Program-made: the position numbers and the translations under genes
Shown here: positions 44,106-54,103 of the stretch, piece by piece
Numbering within the stretch: position 1 is the first letter of the stretch
Layout of the letters: each line of letters opens with the position of its first letter
The notes under the pieces: model-generated
What the model was told of the DNA's origin: nothing
Seen by the model: the letters and a program-made list of their open reading frames with translations, nothing else
Database searches by the model: none
Assembly: GCF_052857255.1 (NCBI RefSeq)
Contig: NC_135505.1
Coordinates: forward strand, 58,381,149-58,445,148
Length of the DNA stretch: 64,000 bases
Direction of reading: 5' to 3'
DNA from: Amblyomma americanum
Lineage: Eukaryota > Arthropoda > Arachnida > Ixodida > Ixodidae

Positions 44106-44779
44106 TAGACAGCTTTAGCAGAGAGTAATTGTGTCTTCGCTGCGCTCACGGTACCCGCTCAGCCTTACCCGAGCGTTGGGTGTAAAACAGCTTTTTAGCT
44201 AAGCGGAGGCAGACAGGCGAACTGCACGAGGAGCTCCCTGGCGATAAAAAGTGGAACCAGGCAATAAAAAAACAGCGTTATTTTTCAGCAGCACTTCAAA
44301 GAAATATTTTAGCTTATGAACACATTAAAACATGTGCAGTGAAAGACATACGTTGTTTTTGGACAGACGTTTGCCAATTTTCTTATTTCTGCGCATTTGC
44401 TCCCAAACGCAGAGGTTGTAGAATAGGTTTTCCGCAAACATCTCGCGCAAAAGTCACAAACGTTTGTCAGCGCGCAACCTCTTTCGTATAGGTTTGCGGC
44501 TAGAGACGCCTGTTCGTTCTGCAGGGGATGCGGCATATGCGACAACATCTGCTGAACCGGCCGCCATGTTGAAGTAGCAAGCAAGTGCGAGACCAGAAGG
44601 ATTTGTGTGAGCCACGCTCGTCGCACCATTCCGCGCTCCGCTAGCACTGCGTACGAGCGGAGCGGAAGTGCCGGTCCACTCGCGCGCTCCCGTCTGAGCG
44701 CTTGGCGCATGCGCAGTAGCGCTCCCGCTTGCCGGCTGAGTGGAGCGGAAGCGCAGATACGCTGTGCTAAAACTGTCTA
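44106..44779. mobile_element. MITE-like element, TA-flanked
   Basis: TAGACAGCTTTAGCAGAG at 44106 and, reading inwards from 44779 on the minus strand, TAGACAGTTTTAGCACAG. The similarity extends inwards about 60 bases on both sides with CTTCGCT/CTTCCGCT and CGCTCAGCC/CACTCAGCC words. The 674-bp interior has no transposase; the 133-codon minus frame 44309-44710 has no domain. The flanking TA fits a Tc1/mariner-type or similar target preference. Confidence 0.55.
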
Positions 44780-45559
44780 TTAGCTTAATGCACGATCACC
44801 ACTTAAAACGGGTAAAGACGGGTACTTACATCATATTGCTTCTATTCGCCTGAGGTTGAGAATTTTGCCAGTTTAAGCGCCAGTGAATGAAAGCCTCAGC
44901 CATTATTTTTTTCGTACTTAATACATTTATTACCTTCATGGCCGTAATGTGATCTTCGTGAGCAATTTTAATTGTGTATTAGACGCCTCTATTGATGCGC
45001 AAGGCCACGGTAGGAATCGGCCAACCGGAGTCTTGTCCTGCAGTTTACGCTTGAAGATGCGCACGAGCTCACGCATTGTTCGCGGCTTTGCCGGACATTG
45101 CTTGGAGGCTCCTCGGAAAAAAAAGACTCACGGCGTGTATGTGCCTCAGTCGCTCCCTGCATATGTGGCGGGTATGGATGTTGTGACCTTGCCCTCAACA
45201 GCGGTTTATATACATACAGGCTGTGCCCCTGTTATTCTCACGCTCTCGATTCTAGACTGCGGTACATAGAGCGCCTCGTGTTTGGCTGCGCGTGTACGGG
45301 AATACTCGCCTTCTCTCTGCGGCCTGTCGCGTGCTCCGCGCTCTTCGTTCTCTGCCACGGTGGGATCTGCTGAAAGAAATCTGGCACATGCATTGTTCTG
45401 TAGAGACCCGTGGACTATCGTAACGTGTCTGAGTAGATTGTAGAGCCGGCTGCGAAGCTTTGAAATGTACAGTGAGCAGATTGGCATAGCCTTATGATGA
45501 GTGCTAGGTGTGATGGGCTGCACATTTGGATCCAGCGTCCCCTGGGTGCCTCGTCGCTT
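44780..45559. other. No recognisable gene
   Basis: Frames on both strands at 44949-45586 overlap each other and have no recognised domain. Confidence 0.4.
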
Positions 45560-45599
45560 TTTGGAGCGGCTTGAAGTGATAGGCATGGGCCAGGGGCAC

Positions 45600-46310
45600 A
45601 GCCTGAAGTGCTGCGCTTTTCACGGCATTGCTATATTCAAAAAAAGGGCCATTACGGACAACCAACCGCCTTCCGCGGCCCTCACGTTCGCGATTGCTTG
45701 AGCTTTCTTCCTGATTTTAAAACCATGGCGCGTCCAGACACCACAGTAGATGTAGAGGGTGCCGTGAAGCATCCAATGATGGCCGGTTTGCCGGCGGTGA
45801 GCCCAGAGGTAGGTGAGGCACTCTGCGCTATCCCATCTTTGAAGAAGACAAGAGACGCGTTTCATTGTATGAAACATGGGTCAGCACCAGGGCCGGATGG
45901 GCTCCATGTACAACTCTGTTAGGGTTTATGGGATATTAATGGTCCTGCATTCACCACTGTCATTCGCCGCTGCATTGAACATTTTCCAGCCAGTTTTCTG
46001 TGAGGGCAAATAAGTTTATTGCCAAAACGTCATCCTGGATCGCTTCCACCGGAAGAGTGGAGGCCGAACACGCTATTTGACGTTGATTAACAGACTCTTA
46101 CACCCATTGTGGTCGGGCGTTTAGGAGATGTGATGACCTGCCTGAATGATAGCCATTGGGCATGCTCAATCTCTGGAAGGGAAATTCACGTAATGTCCTA
46201 TACTACGCGCGATATCATGAACTATACACAACGACGTACGGTGTTATTTTGCCTTCAGATAAAAAAATCGTTTGATGGTATTGAGCGTACCCATCTCCGC
46301 CATGTCCTGC
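45600..46310 (+). pseudogene. L1/Tx1-like LINE X, RT N-terminal half
   Basis: It reads CMKHGSAPGPDGLHVQLC (45866-45920), then DINGPAFTTVIRRCIEHFPA, then VVGRLGDVMTCLNDSHWACS (46107-46165), SGREIHVMSYTTRDIMNYTQ and CLQIKKSFDGIERTHLRHVL (46244-46303). These are the successive L1-type RT blocks up to palm motif A (D.EKAFD became IKKSFD). Stops at 45920 and near 46002 and 46086. The RT breaks off at HVL, where LINE Y begins, and resumes at 47733. Confidence 0.75.
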
Positions 46311-47437
46311 AAGGGAAGAAGCACTTCCTACACCGTGTCCACCTAACTCACAGCAACTCTAGCTTTGGCCAGGCAGTGCAGCTCCTGCCCCTTCCTACTA
46401 TTAATCAGCCTCAGAAAGTACTACCTCTGGCCTTTCCTCCATTGACACTCTCTCCTCTAATGGTGAAGAAGTCTGTTCCAGGTGTGAATGCAAAGAGCCG
46501 CATGCCACAGGCAGCACTTCTGCAAGCTACTCTCGCCTACTTAATCGAAGAATATACGCAGCACACCCATATCTTCACCGATGGTTCAACTACTAAAGAA
46601 ACTTCTTCTTGTGGCCTTTATGTGCCCTCAACAGGCCATGCCCTTTCTTACCGGCTGCAGCGGAGGACCTCCTCTACAACAGCTGAGCTTCACGACATTA
46701 AGGAAGCTGTTTCTTACATCCTGCGCCGAACCGCCGGCCGTTGGGTTATCTTCACCGATTCAAAAGCATCTCTGCAGATCCTGGCCAACCTGCTGAAGAA
46801 AACGAATCCCCAGCCAGTTTCCATGGACATTGGGTATATCCATCATTTAGCTATTGCCGCAGGCCACTGCATAACATCTCAGTGGGTACCTGCTCACTGT
46901 GGCATTATGGCTAATGAAAAAGCAGATGAAGCGGCCCGCGAGGGCCATCAACATCAGAGATACATTCGAAGTTTTCTCACGAAATCTGATGCGTCCCAAA
47001 TGGCTAAAAGTTTTGCGTACGAAGAAACGTATCGGCTTTGGAGTTTGCCGACACATCAGTACCAATTTCTTCACTCAATCGACCCACATCTTAGATCAAG
47101 ACTCTCACCCAGAATTCCTCGACAACTCGAAACACTTTATCACCGACTTCGTCTGAATGCTGCATATACAAATGGCCTGCGATACCGTTTTGGACAAATG
47201 AACAGTCCGCATTGTGACAACTGTGCTTCGATAGAAACTGTGGAACATATCCTGCTTGAGTGCCCTGCGTATGCTAACGAGCGTGCGTACTATGAACATT
47301 GCATGCAGAAGCTCTGCCCAGTGCCCCTAAAAATGGACAAAGTTCTGGGCCCCTTAGCCTGCTTCAGGCCACAGAGACTTGCAATGAACTTTCTTTTTAC
47401 ATATTTAAAAGACATTGGACATTTCGTTAAGCTCTAA
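46109..47437 (+). CDS. Chimeric open frame: LINE X RT piece plus LINE Y RNase H and C-terminus
   Basis: One open frame of 442 codons. Residues 1-65 are LINE X RT. Residues from about 66 on belong to LINE Y: SRMPQAALLQATLAYLIEEY; HIFTDGSTTKE (RNase H first Asp), STTAELHDIKEAV (Glu), VIFTDSKASL (second Asp) and SQWVPAHCGIMANEKADEAA (His and last Asp); then a C-terminal CDNCASIETVEHILLEC, a Cys-His finger usual at LINE C-termini. All four RNase H catalytic positions are kept. The fusion is a product of nested insertion, not a designed gene. There is no sign of its own promoter, so expression is unproven. Confidence 0.8.
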   Translation: MVGRLGDVMTCLNDSHWACSISGREIHVMSYTTRDIMNYTQRRTVLFCLQIKKSFDGIERTHLRHVLQGKKHFLHRVHLTHSNSSFGQAVQLLPLPTINQPQKVLPLAFPPLTLSPLMVKKSVPGVNAKSRMPQAALLQATLAYLIEEYTQHTHIFTDGSTTKETSSCGLYVPSTGHALSYRLQRRTSSTTAELHDIKEAVSYILRRTAGRWVIFTDSKASLQILANLLKKTNPQPVSMDIGYIHHLAIAAGHCITSQWVPAHCGIMANEKADEAAREGHQHQRYIRSFLTKSDASQMAKSFAYEETYRLWSLPTHQYQFLHSIDPHLRSRLSPRIPRQLETLYHRLRLNAAYTNGLRYRFGQMNSPHCDNCASIETVEHILLECPAYANERAYYEHCMQKLCPVPLKMDKVLGPLACFRPQRLAMNFLFTYLKDIGHFVKL

Positions 47438-47731
47438 ATTCACTTGCAGGTTACCTTCATGCATTCTTCTTGCAGTGAACTTCGTCAGCCCATTCGTCGG
47501 ACTATGCACTCCATCATTCCATAGGTTACATCAATACTCGCCACTGCATCCTTAGTACCCATTTCATGGCTGCATTTTATCTTCGTTTTTTTTCCATCTC
47601 TTCCACGCTGCTCTCCTTCAGTCATTATCTCCCAAATTCCCCTCCCTACGCAGAGTAGCATGCCAGCGATATTGAAACGCCGGCTAAATTCTCTGTTTCT
47701 TCATTAAAGAGTCTCTCTCTCTCTCTTTAGG
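46304..47731 (+). mobile_element. LINE Y, 5'-truncated, inserted into LINE X
   Basis: Left junction CATGTCCTG followed by the Y sequence; right junction TCTCTCTTTA followed by GGTGTTCTGGTAGC. LINE X continues after it in the right place of the RT (VL then AFYFPRNFIP). TGTCCTG and TGTTCTG are a probable 7-bp target duplication with one change. Y has an RNase H, a Cys-His finger, a 290-base 3' UTR and a TCATTAAAGAG(TC)n tail (47700-47727). Confidence 0.75.
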
Positions 47732-48085
47732 TGTTCTGGTAGCTTTTTACTTCCCTCGAAATTTTATTCCCAGCATGTATGAACACATTGACAGCGCACT
47801 GGCAGTGGATGGAAGAGAATGTACCCCTTTCAGTATTAACAAGGGAGCACGAAAGGACTGTCCTCTGTCGCCTCTATTTTCTGCTCTAACCTTAACCCCA
47901 TAAATGCGGGCTGCGAATAGAGACCGTCGTCTTGCTCTTCCTGGTAACGATGCGCTTAGAATAACAGCACACGCGGATGACATTACTTTATATTTACGAG
48001 ATGAGTCGAGTCCGCACCACCGTATCCTCAAGTTGAGTTGAGGTGTTGAATGCTACATGTGGTGTTAGCCTTGCTTTATCTGCCG
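47732..48085 (+). pseudogene. L1/Tx1-like LINE X, RT C-terminal half
   Basis: It reads VAFYFPRNFIPSMYEHIDSA, then FSINKGARKDCPLSPLFSAL (motif B region; 47840-47900), then LALPGNDALRITAHADDITL with HADD in place of YADD (47928-47990), then LYLRDES. It stops being recognisable around 48085, close to the 3' end of the I-type LINE on the other strand. Stops are present. Confidence 0.75.
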
Positions 48086-48159
48086 GGAATTGCTCCACCG
48101 TAGCGTCCCTTCAATAATAACAATGTCCTGAAGCCTCTCGCATCTACACCGCATTTGCG

Positions 48160-48430
48160 CAGTCTCTCATAATAGCACACACTCTCCCCTAGTCACCATC
48201 TATGCACACAATCAATCCACACAGTCCACATCACAGTCCACTCCAGAAGTCACCATCTCTGTTACATATTCATTCACAATAGAACATGGCCATTGTAGTG
48301 CCACAATCCATACACACATTCACTCACAGTATAACGTAGTCCACTCCGGAAGACACCACGTACGCACACATTCCATCATAGTAGGCCATAGTCCATTCCT
48401 GCTGTCACCATTTAGAAACAAGATCCGTGT
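48160..48430 (-). repeat. Degenerate repeats in the I-type LINE 3' UTR
   Basis: The words AGTCCACTCC.GAAG.CACCA (48234, 48339), CACACA and ATTCA..CACA.T recur about every 100 bases, giving two to three diverged units. Non-coding. Confidence 0.5.
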
Positions 48431-48827
48431 CCTGCAGAAATGTTAAAAGAATGCGTGCAGCCTCCCTTCTGCATGTCTGGTTTCCACTCGGGTAGACAAT
48501 GTCCTGAACTGTGCTGTGACGGGTTCAAGTCTTCTTGAAGGAAGCGAGCATCACATGCCTTTCCTCGTTGTACTCTGGGCAGTACATAATATAATGTTCG
48601 TTATCCCCGCACACACAACATAAAGAGCAGAGCGGAGACGATGCTATGCCGGTCTTATGCTTCCATGAAGGAGTGCGAGCAGACGCCGTGCGAATTCGAT
48701 GTAGAAGGGTCGCCTGAGATCTTTTCAGTCACTTGGTCACACATGGTTTGTGGAACGCACTCCACAGGGTACTGAAGTGATCGAGCACCGTTTTCCTGCA
48801 GAGACTTTTTCGATCTTGAGGTACTTT

Positions 48828-49307
48828 TTATGACGGAATCCTTGAGAGAACATTATGGGCTAGATTGTCTGCCACCTCATCACCGTTGACTCCTATGTGA
48901 GAGGGCACCCATTGGAAATGTACAGTAAAGCCTCTGCTGTGCAGATTTCGCACTAAGCGCGGAGAGCTTATAGACAAGGCGTCACTGGGCAATCCGCACT
49001 CTAACCTCCGAAGGGCAGATTTTGAATCAGTTAGGATGACAACAGGTTGAACCGGACAAGACCCTAACTTCCGTAAATCCGCCTCAATAGCAACACTTTC
49101 AGCCATTGTGGAGGATACGACAGCATTACAGCGTACGGACCACTTACAGTCCAAAGAAGGAATGTAAAAAGCCGCTGCGCTAGCTTGTTTGACCTTGTCC
49201 ACAGAACCATTCGTCAAAAATTGAAGATGGCAGGCATACTCTGTTTCCAAGTGTTCCAGTACAAGGGAACGCGTTGCTGCCAAAGGAGAGCTGCGCTTTG
49301 CGCACAC
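48828..49307 (-). pseudogene. I-type LINE RNase H domain
   Basis: The open frame is shifted against ORF2. It reads LQFLTNGSVDKVKQASAAAF, where the usual TDGS is TNGS, so the first catalytic Asp is lost. TMAESVAIEADLRKL (Glu kept), VVILTDSKSALRRL (Asp kept) and FQWVPSHIGVNGDEVADNLA (His and last Asp kept) follow. It ends at 48828. Confidence 0.85.
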
Positions 49308-52030
49308 ATGGGGAATTGTGACCTTGCAGTCGAGGGTCGGAAAAGACCTAGGGGTTTCAACCGTTTCCTTTGCCTTCGGACATTAATTCCTAAAGAACTA
49401 AGGGTATTGAGTGCCAAGTAAGCCTTCGACTCATATCTCTTGCGGAGCCGCTGGAGAAGGGATCGCTCAGCTACCGTCTCTCCTAGGCGGTCAAGATGCA
49501 TTAGTAGCCTCTGAGAAGCGATAAGGTTAAGAGGTTTCGATAGGGACTCATGAAGTACTGCCTTATTCGCCACCGCCTGGAGAACTCCAATGGCTCTTCT
49601 TAGGCCCTTTCTGTGGACAACTTCGAGACGTTCAAGTTCTGATGCCGAGGGGGAAATTAAAGGTAATTGCTACATTATGCGACTGACCACCAGCGCTTCA
49701 TGAAGTTTGACCATTGAAGAAGGATGGTTTCCCCATAGCTCACGTGCAATTCTACGGATCACATTGAGACGTGAAGTTGTAGATGAAACAATCGCGTCTA
49801 CAGCTTTTCGCCACTGCAGACGGGAATCAATAATGACGCCCAGGAAACGCGTGTGGTTTAATTGACGTATGCAAGAGTGACCGAGGTCTACATTCAACCG
49901 CACTTGACGTCTTCCTACACCTGGAAACAGAACAAAGCCGGATTTTTCCACTGACAGAGACAACCCCCCACCTGGAAGGTAGGCTTGTGCCGAAAGTACA
50001 GCCTGTCGAGCTATCAGGGCTAATCGCTTGTGTTGATAGCCAGTAATTCAAATACAGATGTCGTCAGCATAAAGTGACACACGCGCTTGCGTGCAACTTT
50101 TTTTCAACGAATCGGGTAGGCCAGCCATTACGGCGTTAAAGAGCGTGGGGGAAAGAATACTTCCTTGAGGCACACATCGCGATAGAACCCTTTCGGTGCT
50201 TAACGTACTCCCTAACCGTACACCAAACGCGCGATCAATTATAAACTTGTAAATGAATCTTAACATATGGCCCTGTATTCCCATGCCTTGCAAACTGTTT
50301 AGAATTGAGCTCTGAAGCACGCTGTCTTAAGCTTTCGCAACATCAAGAAAAATGGCTAAGGTGGAAAGGCCGAAAGCTCTCTGGTGTTCAATGTGACTGA
50401 TCAAGTCTAAGACGCTATCTTGGGCACTAAGACCTCGGCGGAATCCTGTCATACATGATGGCAGTGCCTTGCTGTCCTCAAGCCACCATGATAAACGTTC
50501 ATTTACCAGATTCTTCATGAACTTAGCTACACAGGAGGTCAATGACACAGGGCGATGCGAGGCAAGGCCTGTCATGTCTTTGCCACGCTTCAGTACTGGA
50601 ACTACATATGCCACCTTCCATGACGGAGGAACATCGCCAGTCTCCCAAACTCGATTGACGAAGTTGAGGAGCTCCTTTCTGAGTTGCAAGGGCAGATTAT
50701 TCAGCATTTTATTGGTTATGCCGTCGGGACCTGGCGCACACCGGCGCCGCAGGCCACTGAGCGCAGCCTGGAGCTCACAAAGCGTGAACGGGACGTCCAT
50801 GGTAGACCTGGAGGAAGCAGGTGGTGTATATATATCTATTCCAGAATCAGCGCCTACGAGTGTGTCTGCAAATTCCAATGCCAAGCGCGCGATAGGCTTT
50901 TCCTTGCCTATTGCAAGAGCTTCAAAAGGCTGCGAAGGGCGGGATTCTCCAGCAAGGCTGCCAATAACTCGCCATATTCTCGTCATCGGTGAGAACACGG
51001 TCAAACTAGCGCAGAATGAGGCCCATTGCGACCTGTACAGCTTGTTCGTGTGCCGTGTAATAGCAGAATTCAGGCTATTGAAGATCGTCTCCAGTTGCCT
51101 GTCGTTCTTCTTCCGCACGAGTTGGCGCTCCGCCCTTCTCGCTGCGCAAAGGTTCCTGAGTTTTAAATCCGGGGCCGGAAAATGATCAGGTAACTTGACC
51201 GCCGTTGTTGCTGCTAGCTTACTAGAAATCATTTTGTCAACAATATCACCAGAAACACGTTCTAGGTGCTCTCTGTACTTGTCGCAGTTGACCACATTGC
51301 TACTTTTAGGACCTTGCATACGAAAGTCGGCAGCAAACACAAAAATCGGATAGTGATCACTTTCCATGCGGTCAGGCGCTGTTGACCAACTCACGCGGAC
51401 GTCAGATGAATGCAGTGTCAGGTTTTGAGCTGTCGCTGAGGCTGGAGGCCGGAAGAAAGTGGGGCTTCCGTCATTGGCAACAAACAGGTCGAAACTGTAA
51501 ATAACCTCTACAAGTTTGCGTCCACGGGAATCCGTGTTCCTGTCAGCCCAGATGGCATGATGGGCGTTGAAATCACCGCAGATGATTCTAAAAGCTGGGG
51601 AGCGGTCGCAGAGCTGCTGTCGAAACAAATCCAATGCTACCTTCTTCCGCGGAGACACGTACACGGATGCAATAGAAAGGATTCGAGAGCCGAGCTGTAT
51701 TCTCACAGCTGCTACCTCAATGTCATCCGTGCCAGGTTCGGCAACGCTTAGAGAAACATGGGGAATTTCCCTTCCTATGTAAAGCGCAGCACTTCCTGCA
51801 GGAAATGACTTTATGCTACGGTTTTTATGGGCGACATATCCAGTCAAACATCTCCCGCTTGGCAGGCCAGCTTCTGACAGGGCCAATACTGGAACACAAG
51901 TCTCTTTCAAGAATAGTTTTAGTTCAGCTAACCGACTTAAAATCCCAGCGCAGTTCCACTGCAATATAAACGGCACTTTTCGGTGCATATGAGATCCACG
52001 AGGTTTAACACCATTCATTTTAGATCGCAA
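49308..52030 (-). pseudogene. I-type LINE ORF2: endonuclease and reverse transcriptase
   Basis: The frame runs from 52030. The AP-type endonuclease has LQWNCAGI, LALSEAGLP, RIICGDFNAHHAIW and ESDHYPIF, so the DFN and SDH signatures are present. RT blocks: RRRCAPGPDGITNKMLNNLP, SHRPVSLTSCVAKFMKNLV, LAIFLDVAKA then TAA (50329-50327, where Tyr-Asp is expected), CVPQGSILSPTLFNAVMAGL, and SLYADDICI with the YADD box intact, then TGA at about 50048. The thumb is FLGVIIDSRLQW, with a further stop at about 49670. All these segments share one frame, so three point nonsense changes and no indel separate them. A frameshift before RNase H follows at about 49300. Confidence 0.85.
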
Positions 52031-52241
52031 ACATGTTTGCTGCGAAGGTTGTAATTAGGGACTCAAAAGAAAGCACCAGCTGTAGGAAGTTCTTCAGGCT
52101 GCCAGGCGCCATCGCTGGAACACGTGAACGCAGGACCCCAAACAAAACACGAAGAAGGTCAGACATACCTTGATTTTTGAGCTCCCTATTTTGTGCAACG
52201 CAGTCACTTACTACATCGACAAAAGATTCCAACGGGGGCAC

Positions 52242-53375
52242 GCTCTTGGCCGCAGTAGCTGGTTTTTTTTGTCACTTGTGCATATGAGGGTCCCCCTTGC
52301 CGTGGCGTCTGGCTGTTATCCGGCCGCTCAGGAATATGGACACTTTTTGCTGTAGATCGAACAGCCGACTCGCGCGCACTGGGCTTTGGCATCTTGATGG
52401 GCTCAGATCTCTTAGGGAAATTGTTGTCAACGCAATAACATCAGACTCCAACATTGGGAACTCGTCTAATCCTGGGCCAGGCGTCTCAGTTGGTAGTGTT
52501 TTTGGACCAGCAATACAGGATATCCTACGGTTCAGAGCGCTCACACGGAAGGGGCAGGCTCGGAAACTCGCTGGATGACCGCCACCGCAATTGGCGCAAG
52601 CCAAATCGGCCTTGCAGGTTTTAAAGTCGTGGTCGCCTCCGCACCACTTACAGCGTCGATCCTTTGTGCAAACTTTGGCCACGTGCCCAAACCGTTGGCA
52701 TCTAAAACACCGTGGAGGAGCTTCAGTGAAATCTGCAACTGCGTGTTTTGTGAATCCCAGATCAAAGTTTTCGGGGCGCTCTGAGTTGGGAGCGAATGTC
52801 AACAAGATAGAGTTGGTAGGTTTCGCAACCCATTCTTTTCCTGGAGACTCCACAAGACGCACAAGTCATTTTACGTGCAGTACACCTTGTGGTTTCAGAT
52901 AATCAAGTAGGTCGCGTTCTGAATACCACTTTCGTACACCCCTAATAACACAGATGTTCTTCATGTAGGAATGGGGCAACCGCACGGTAACTGTGATGCC
53001 AAAAATCTGAGAGCTCTGCAGGAGCTTGTCAACCTGCTCTTCCGTAGAGACACCCAGCTTAAGAGCCCCGTGCATGGTGAACCGACTTCGAATCGGAGCT
53101 GATCCCAGCAGTGATCGAATGGCCGCGAAAAGTAAGATGGGATTCTTCTCTCTTAAATCAACCCCCTTTTCTGTGGGCTCAACCACTACCGGGATCTCTA
53201 CCGTTCTTTCCTTGCGGCGACTCACGAACTTGAAGCCCTCGTTGTCCACGTCAGCCATATCGGCCACTGACTCATCACCGTCCACGATCGTTGACTCATC
53301 CCCACCAAGCGATGAGGTCTCGCAGGACGGGTGGTCGAGTCCATGTTTTGGTCGCTCCACAGAATGGGAAGCCAT
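52242..53375 (-). pseudogene. I-type LINE ORF1 (Gag-like, three CCHC zinc knuckles)
   Basis: The ATG is at 53375. The acidic N-terminus is followed by an RNA-binding-like region (residues about 95-170, LLQSSQIFGITVTVRLPHSY). A TGA at 52868-52866 interrupts after GVLHVK. The same frame continues with three zinc knuckles: CFRCQRFGHVAKVC, CKWCGGDHDFKTC and CANCGGGHPASFRAC (residues about 223-274 counting the stop). The frame ends at 52272. The expected continuation (GGPSYAQVTKK) is in another frame at about 52300-52260, so at least one shift follows. In the I group this protein binds element RNA and delivers it to the nucleus. Confidence 0.8.
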
Positions 53376-53598
53376 GGCCGCTTCTTCCTAGCCAGCCTCT
53401 TTTGAATGGCGTGGTCCCTTTAGGCTTGCCGGCTCCGGAGCAGCCGTACTCTTCCCATAGGGACAGTACCGCCTTGAAGATGTTGCCGCCCTCCAATATT
53501 CAAATAAAACTACGTAAATTATGGAAAATTATGTAAATAAACAGAGCTGAAGCGACCGGAGATCGAACAACATATTCGTCTTCTTCTTCCACAGCACA

Positions 53599-53654
53599 GC
53601 ACTGACATCGCACAGCACACGGGCGCCTTAGCGTGTGCTGTGCGATGTCAGTGC
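53599..53654. repeat. 22-bp perfect palindrome at the SINE 5' end
   Basis: GCACTGACATCGCACAGCAC (53599 on) is inverted at 53633-53654 around a 12-base loop. The right arm belongs to the SINE body (GTGTGCTGTGCGATGTCAGT), so the left arm is an inverted duplicate of SINE sequence. Confidence 0.85.
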
Positions 53655-53836
53655 ACGTTAAAGATCCCCAAGTGGTCGAAATTATTCCGGAGTCCTCCAC
53701 TACGGCACCTATTCTTCCTTTCTTCTTTCACTCCCTCCTTTATCCCTTCCCTTACGGCGCGGTTCAGGTGTCCAAAGATATATGAGACAGATACTGCGCC
53801 ATTTCCTTTCCCCAAAAACCAATTATTATTATTAAG
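53631..53836 (+). mobile_element. Tick-type SINE, well preserved body
   Basis: GTGTGCTGTGCGATGTCAGT, CACGTTAAAGATCCCCAAGT, CCACTACGGCACC, TTACGGCGCGGTTCAGGTGT and GATACTGCGCCATTTCCTTT, then CCAATTATTATTATTA as tail. The tRNA head is missing and replaced by the inverted duplicate described at 53599. Confidence 0.85.
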
Positions 53837-54103
53837 ACACTGCCCATCGCAAAATTGCTGCACAGCTTTCCTAGAATCAAATTCCACAACGAAGCATCTA
53901 CTCCACGCGACTCATTCTCTACCCTAGAATAACGATAATTTTACTGTGCGCGACTAGAAGGCTGCTGCGGAGCCGCACATTGGGCTAGCTAATTACCAAG
54001 TATTCATATTTGCCAAAATTCAGAGTCTCATCAGACATTTTGCAATACCTTTCAAAGAGGAGGATACGGTGGAAGAAGAAGACGAATATGTTGTTCGATC
54101 TCC

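Larger units (their letters stand above)
48105..53500 (-). mobile_element. I-type LINE, nearly full length, minus strand
   Basis: Order on the minus strand: short GC-rich 5' UTR (53500-53376), ORF1 with three CCHC knuckles, ORF2 with endonuclease, RT and RNase H, a C-terminal Cys-His region (48700-48540, CSLCCVCGDNEHYIMYCPEY), a 3' UTR with degenerate repeats, and an end near 48110 with TTGTTATTATT. The complete domain set with RNase H is the I-group layout. The lesions are few: in-frame stops in ORF1 and ORF2, one or two frameshifts after the zinc knuckles and one before RNase H. It is among the youngest-looking elements in the window. Confidence 0.85.
53558..54103. repeat. Perfect 35-bp inverted pair, 476 bases apart
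   Basis: 53558-53592 (GGAGATCGAACAACATATTC to CCAC) and 54069-54103 are exact reverse complements. Outside them the match fades but does not vanish. The SINE at 53631 lies between them. They could be termini of a small element into which the SINE inserted. Confidence 0.8.

Noticed and set aside
51557..51782. Plus-strand frames inside 50-53 kb
   Set aside because: Antisense shadows of the I-type LINE ORF2, as are those at 50469-51185 and 52297-52902.
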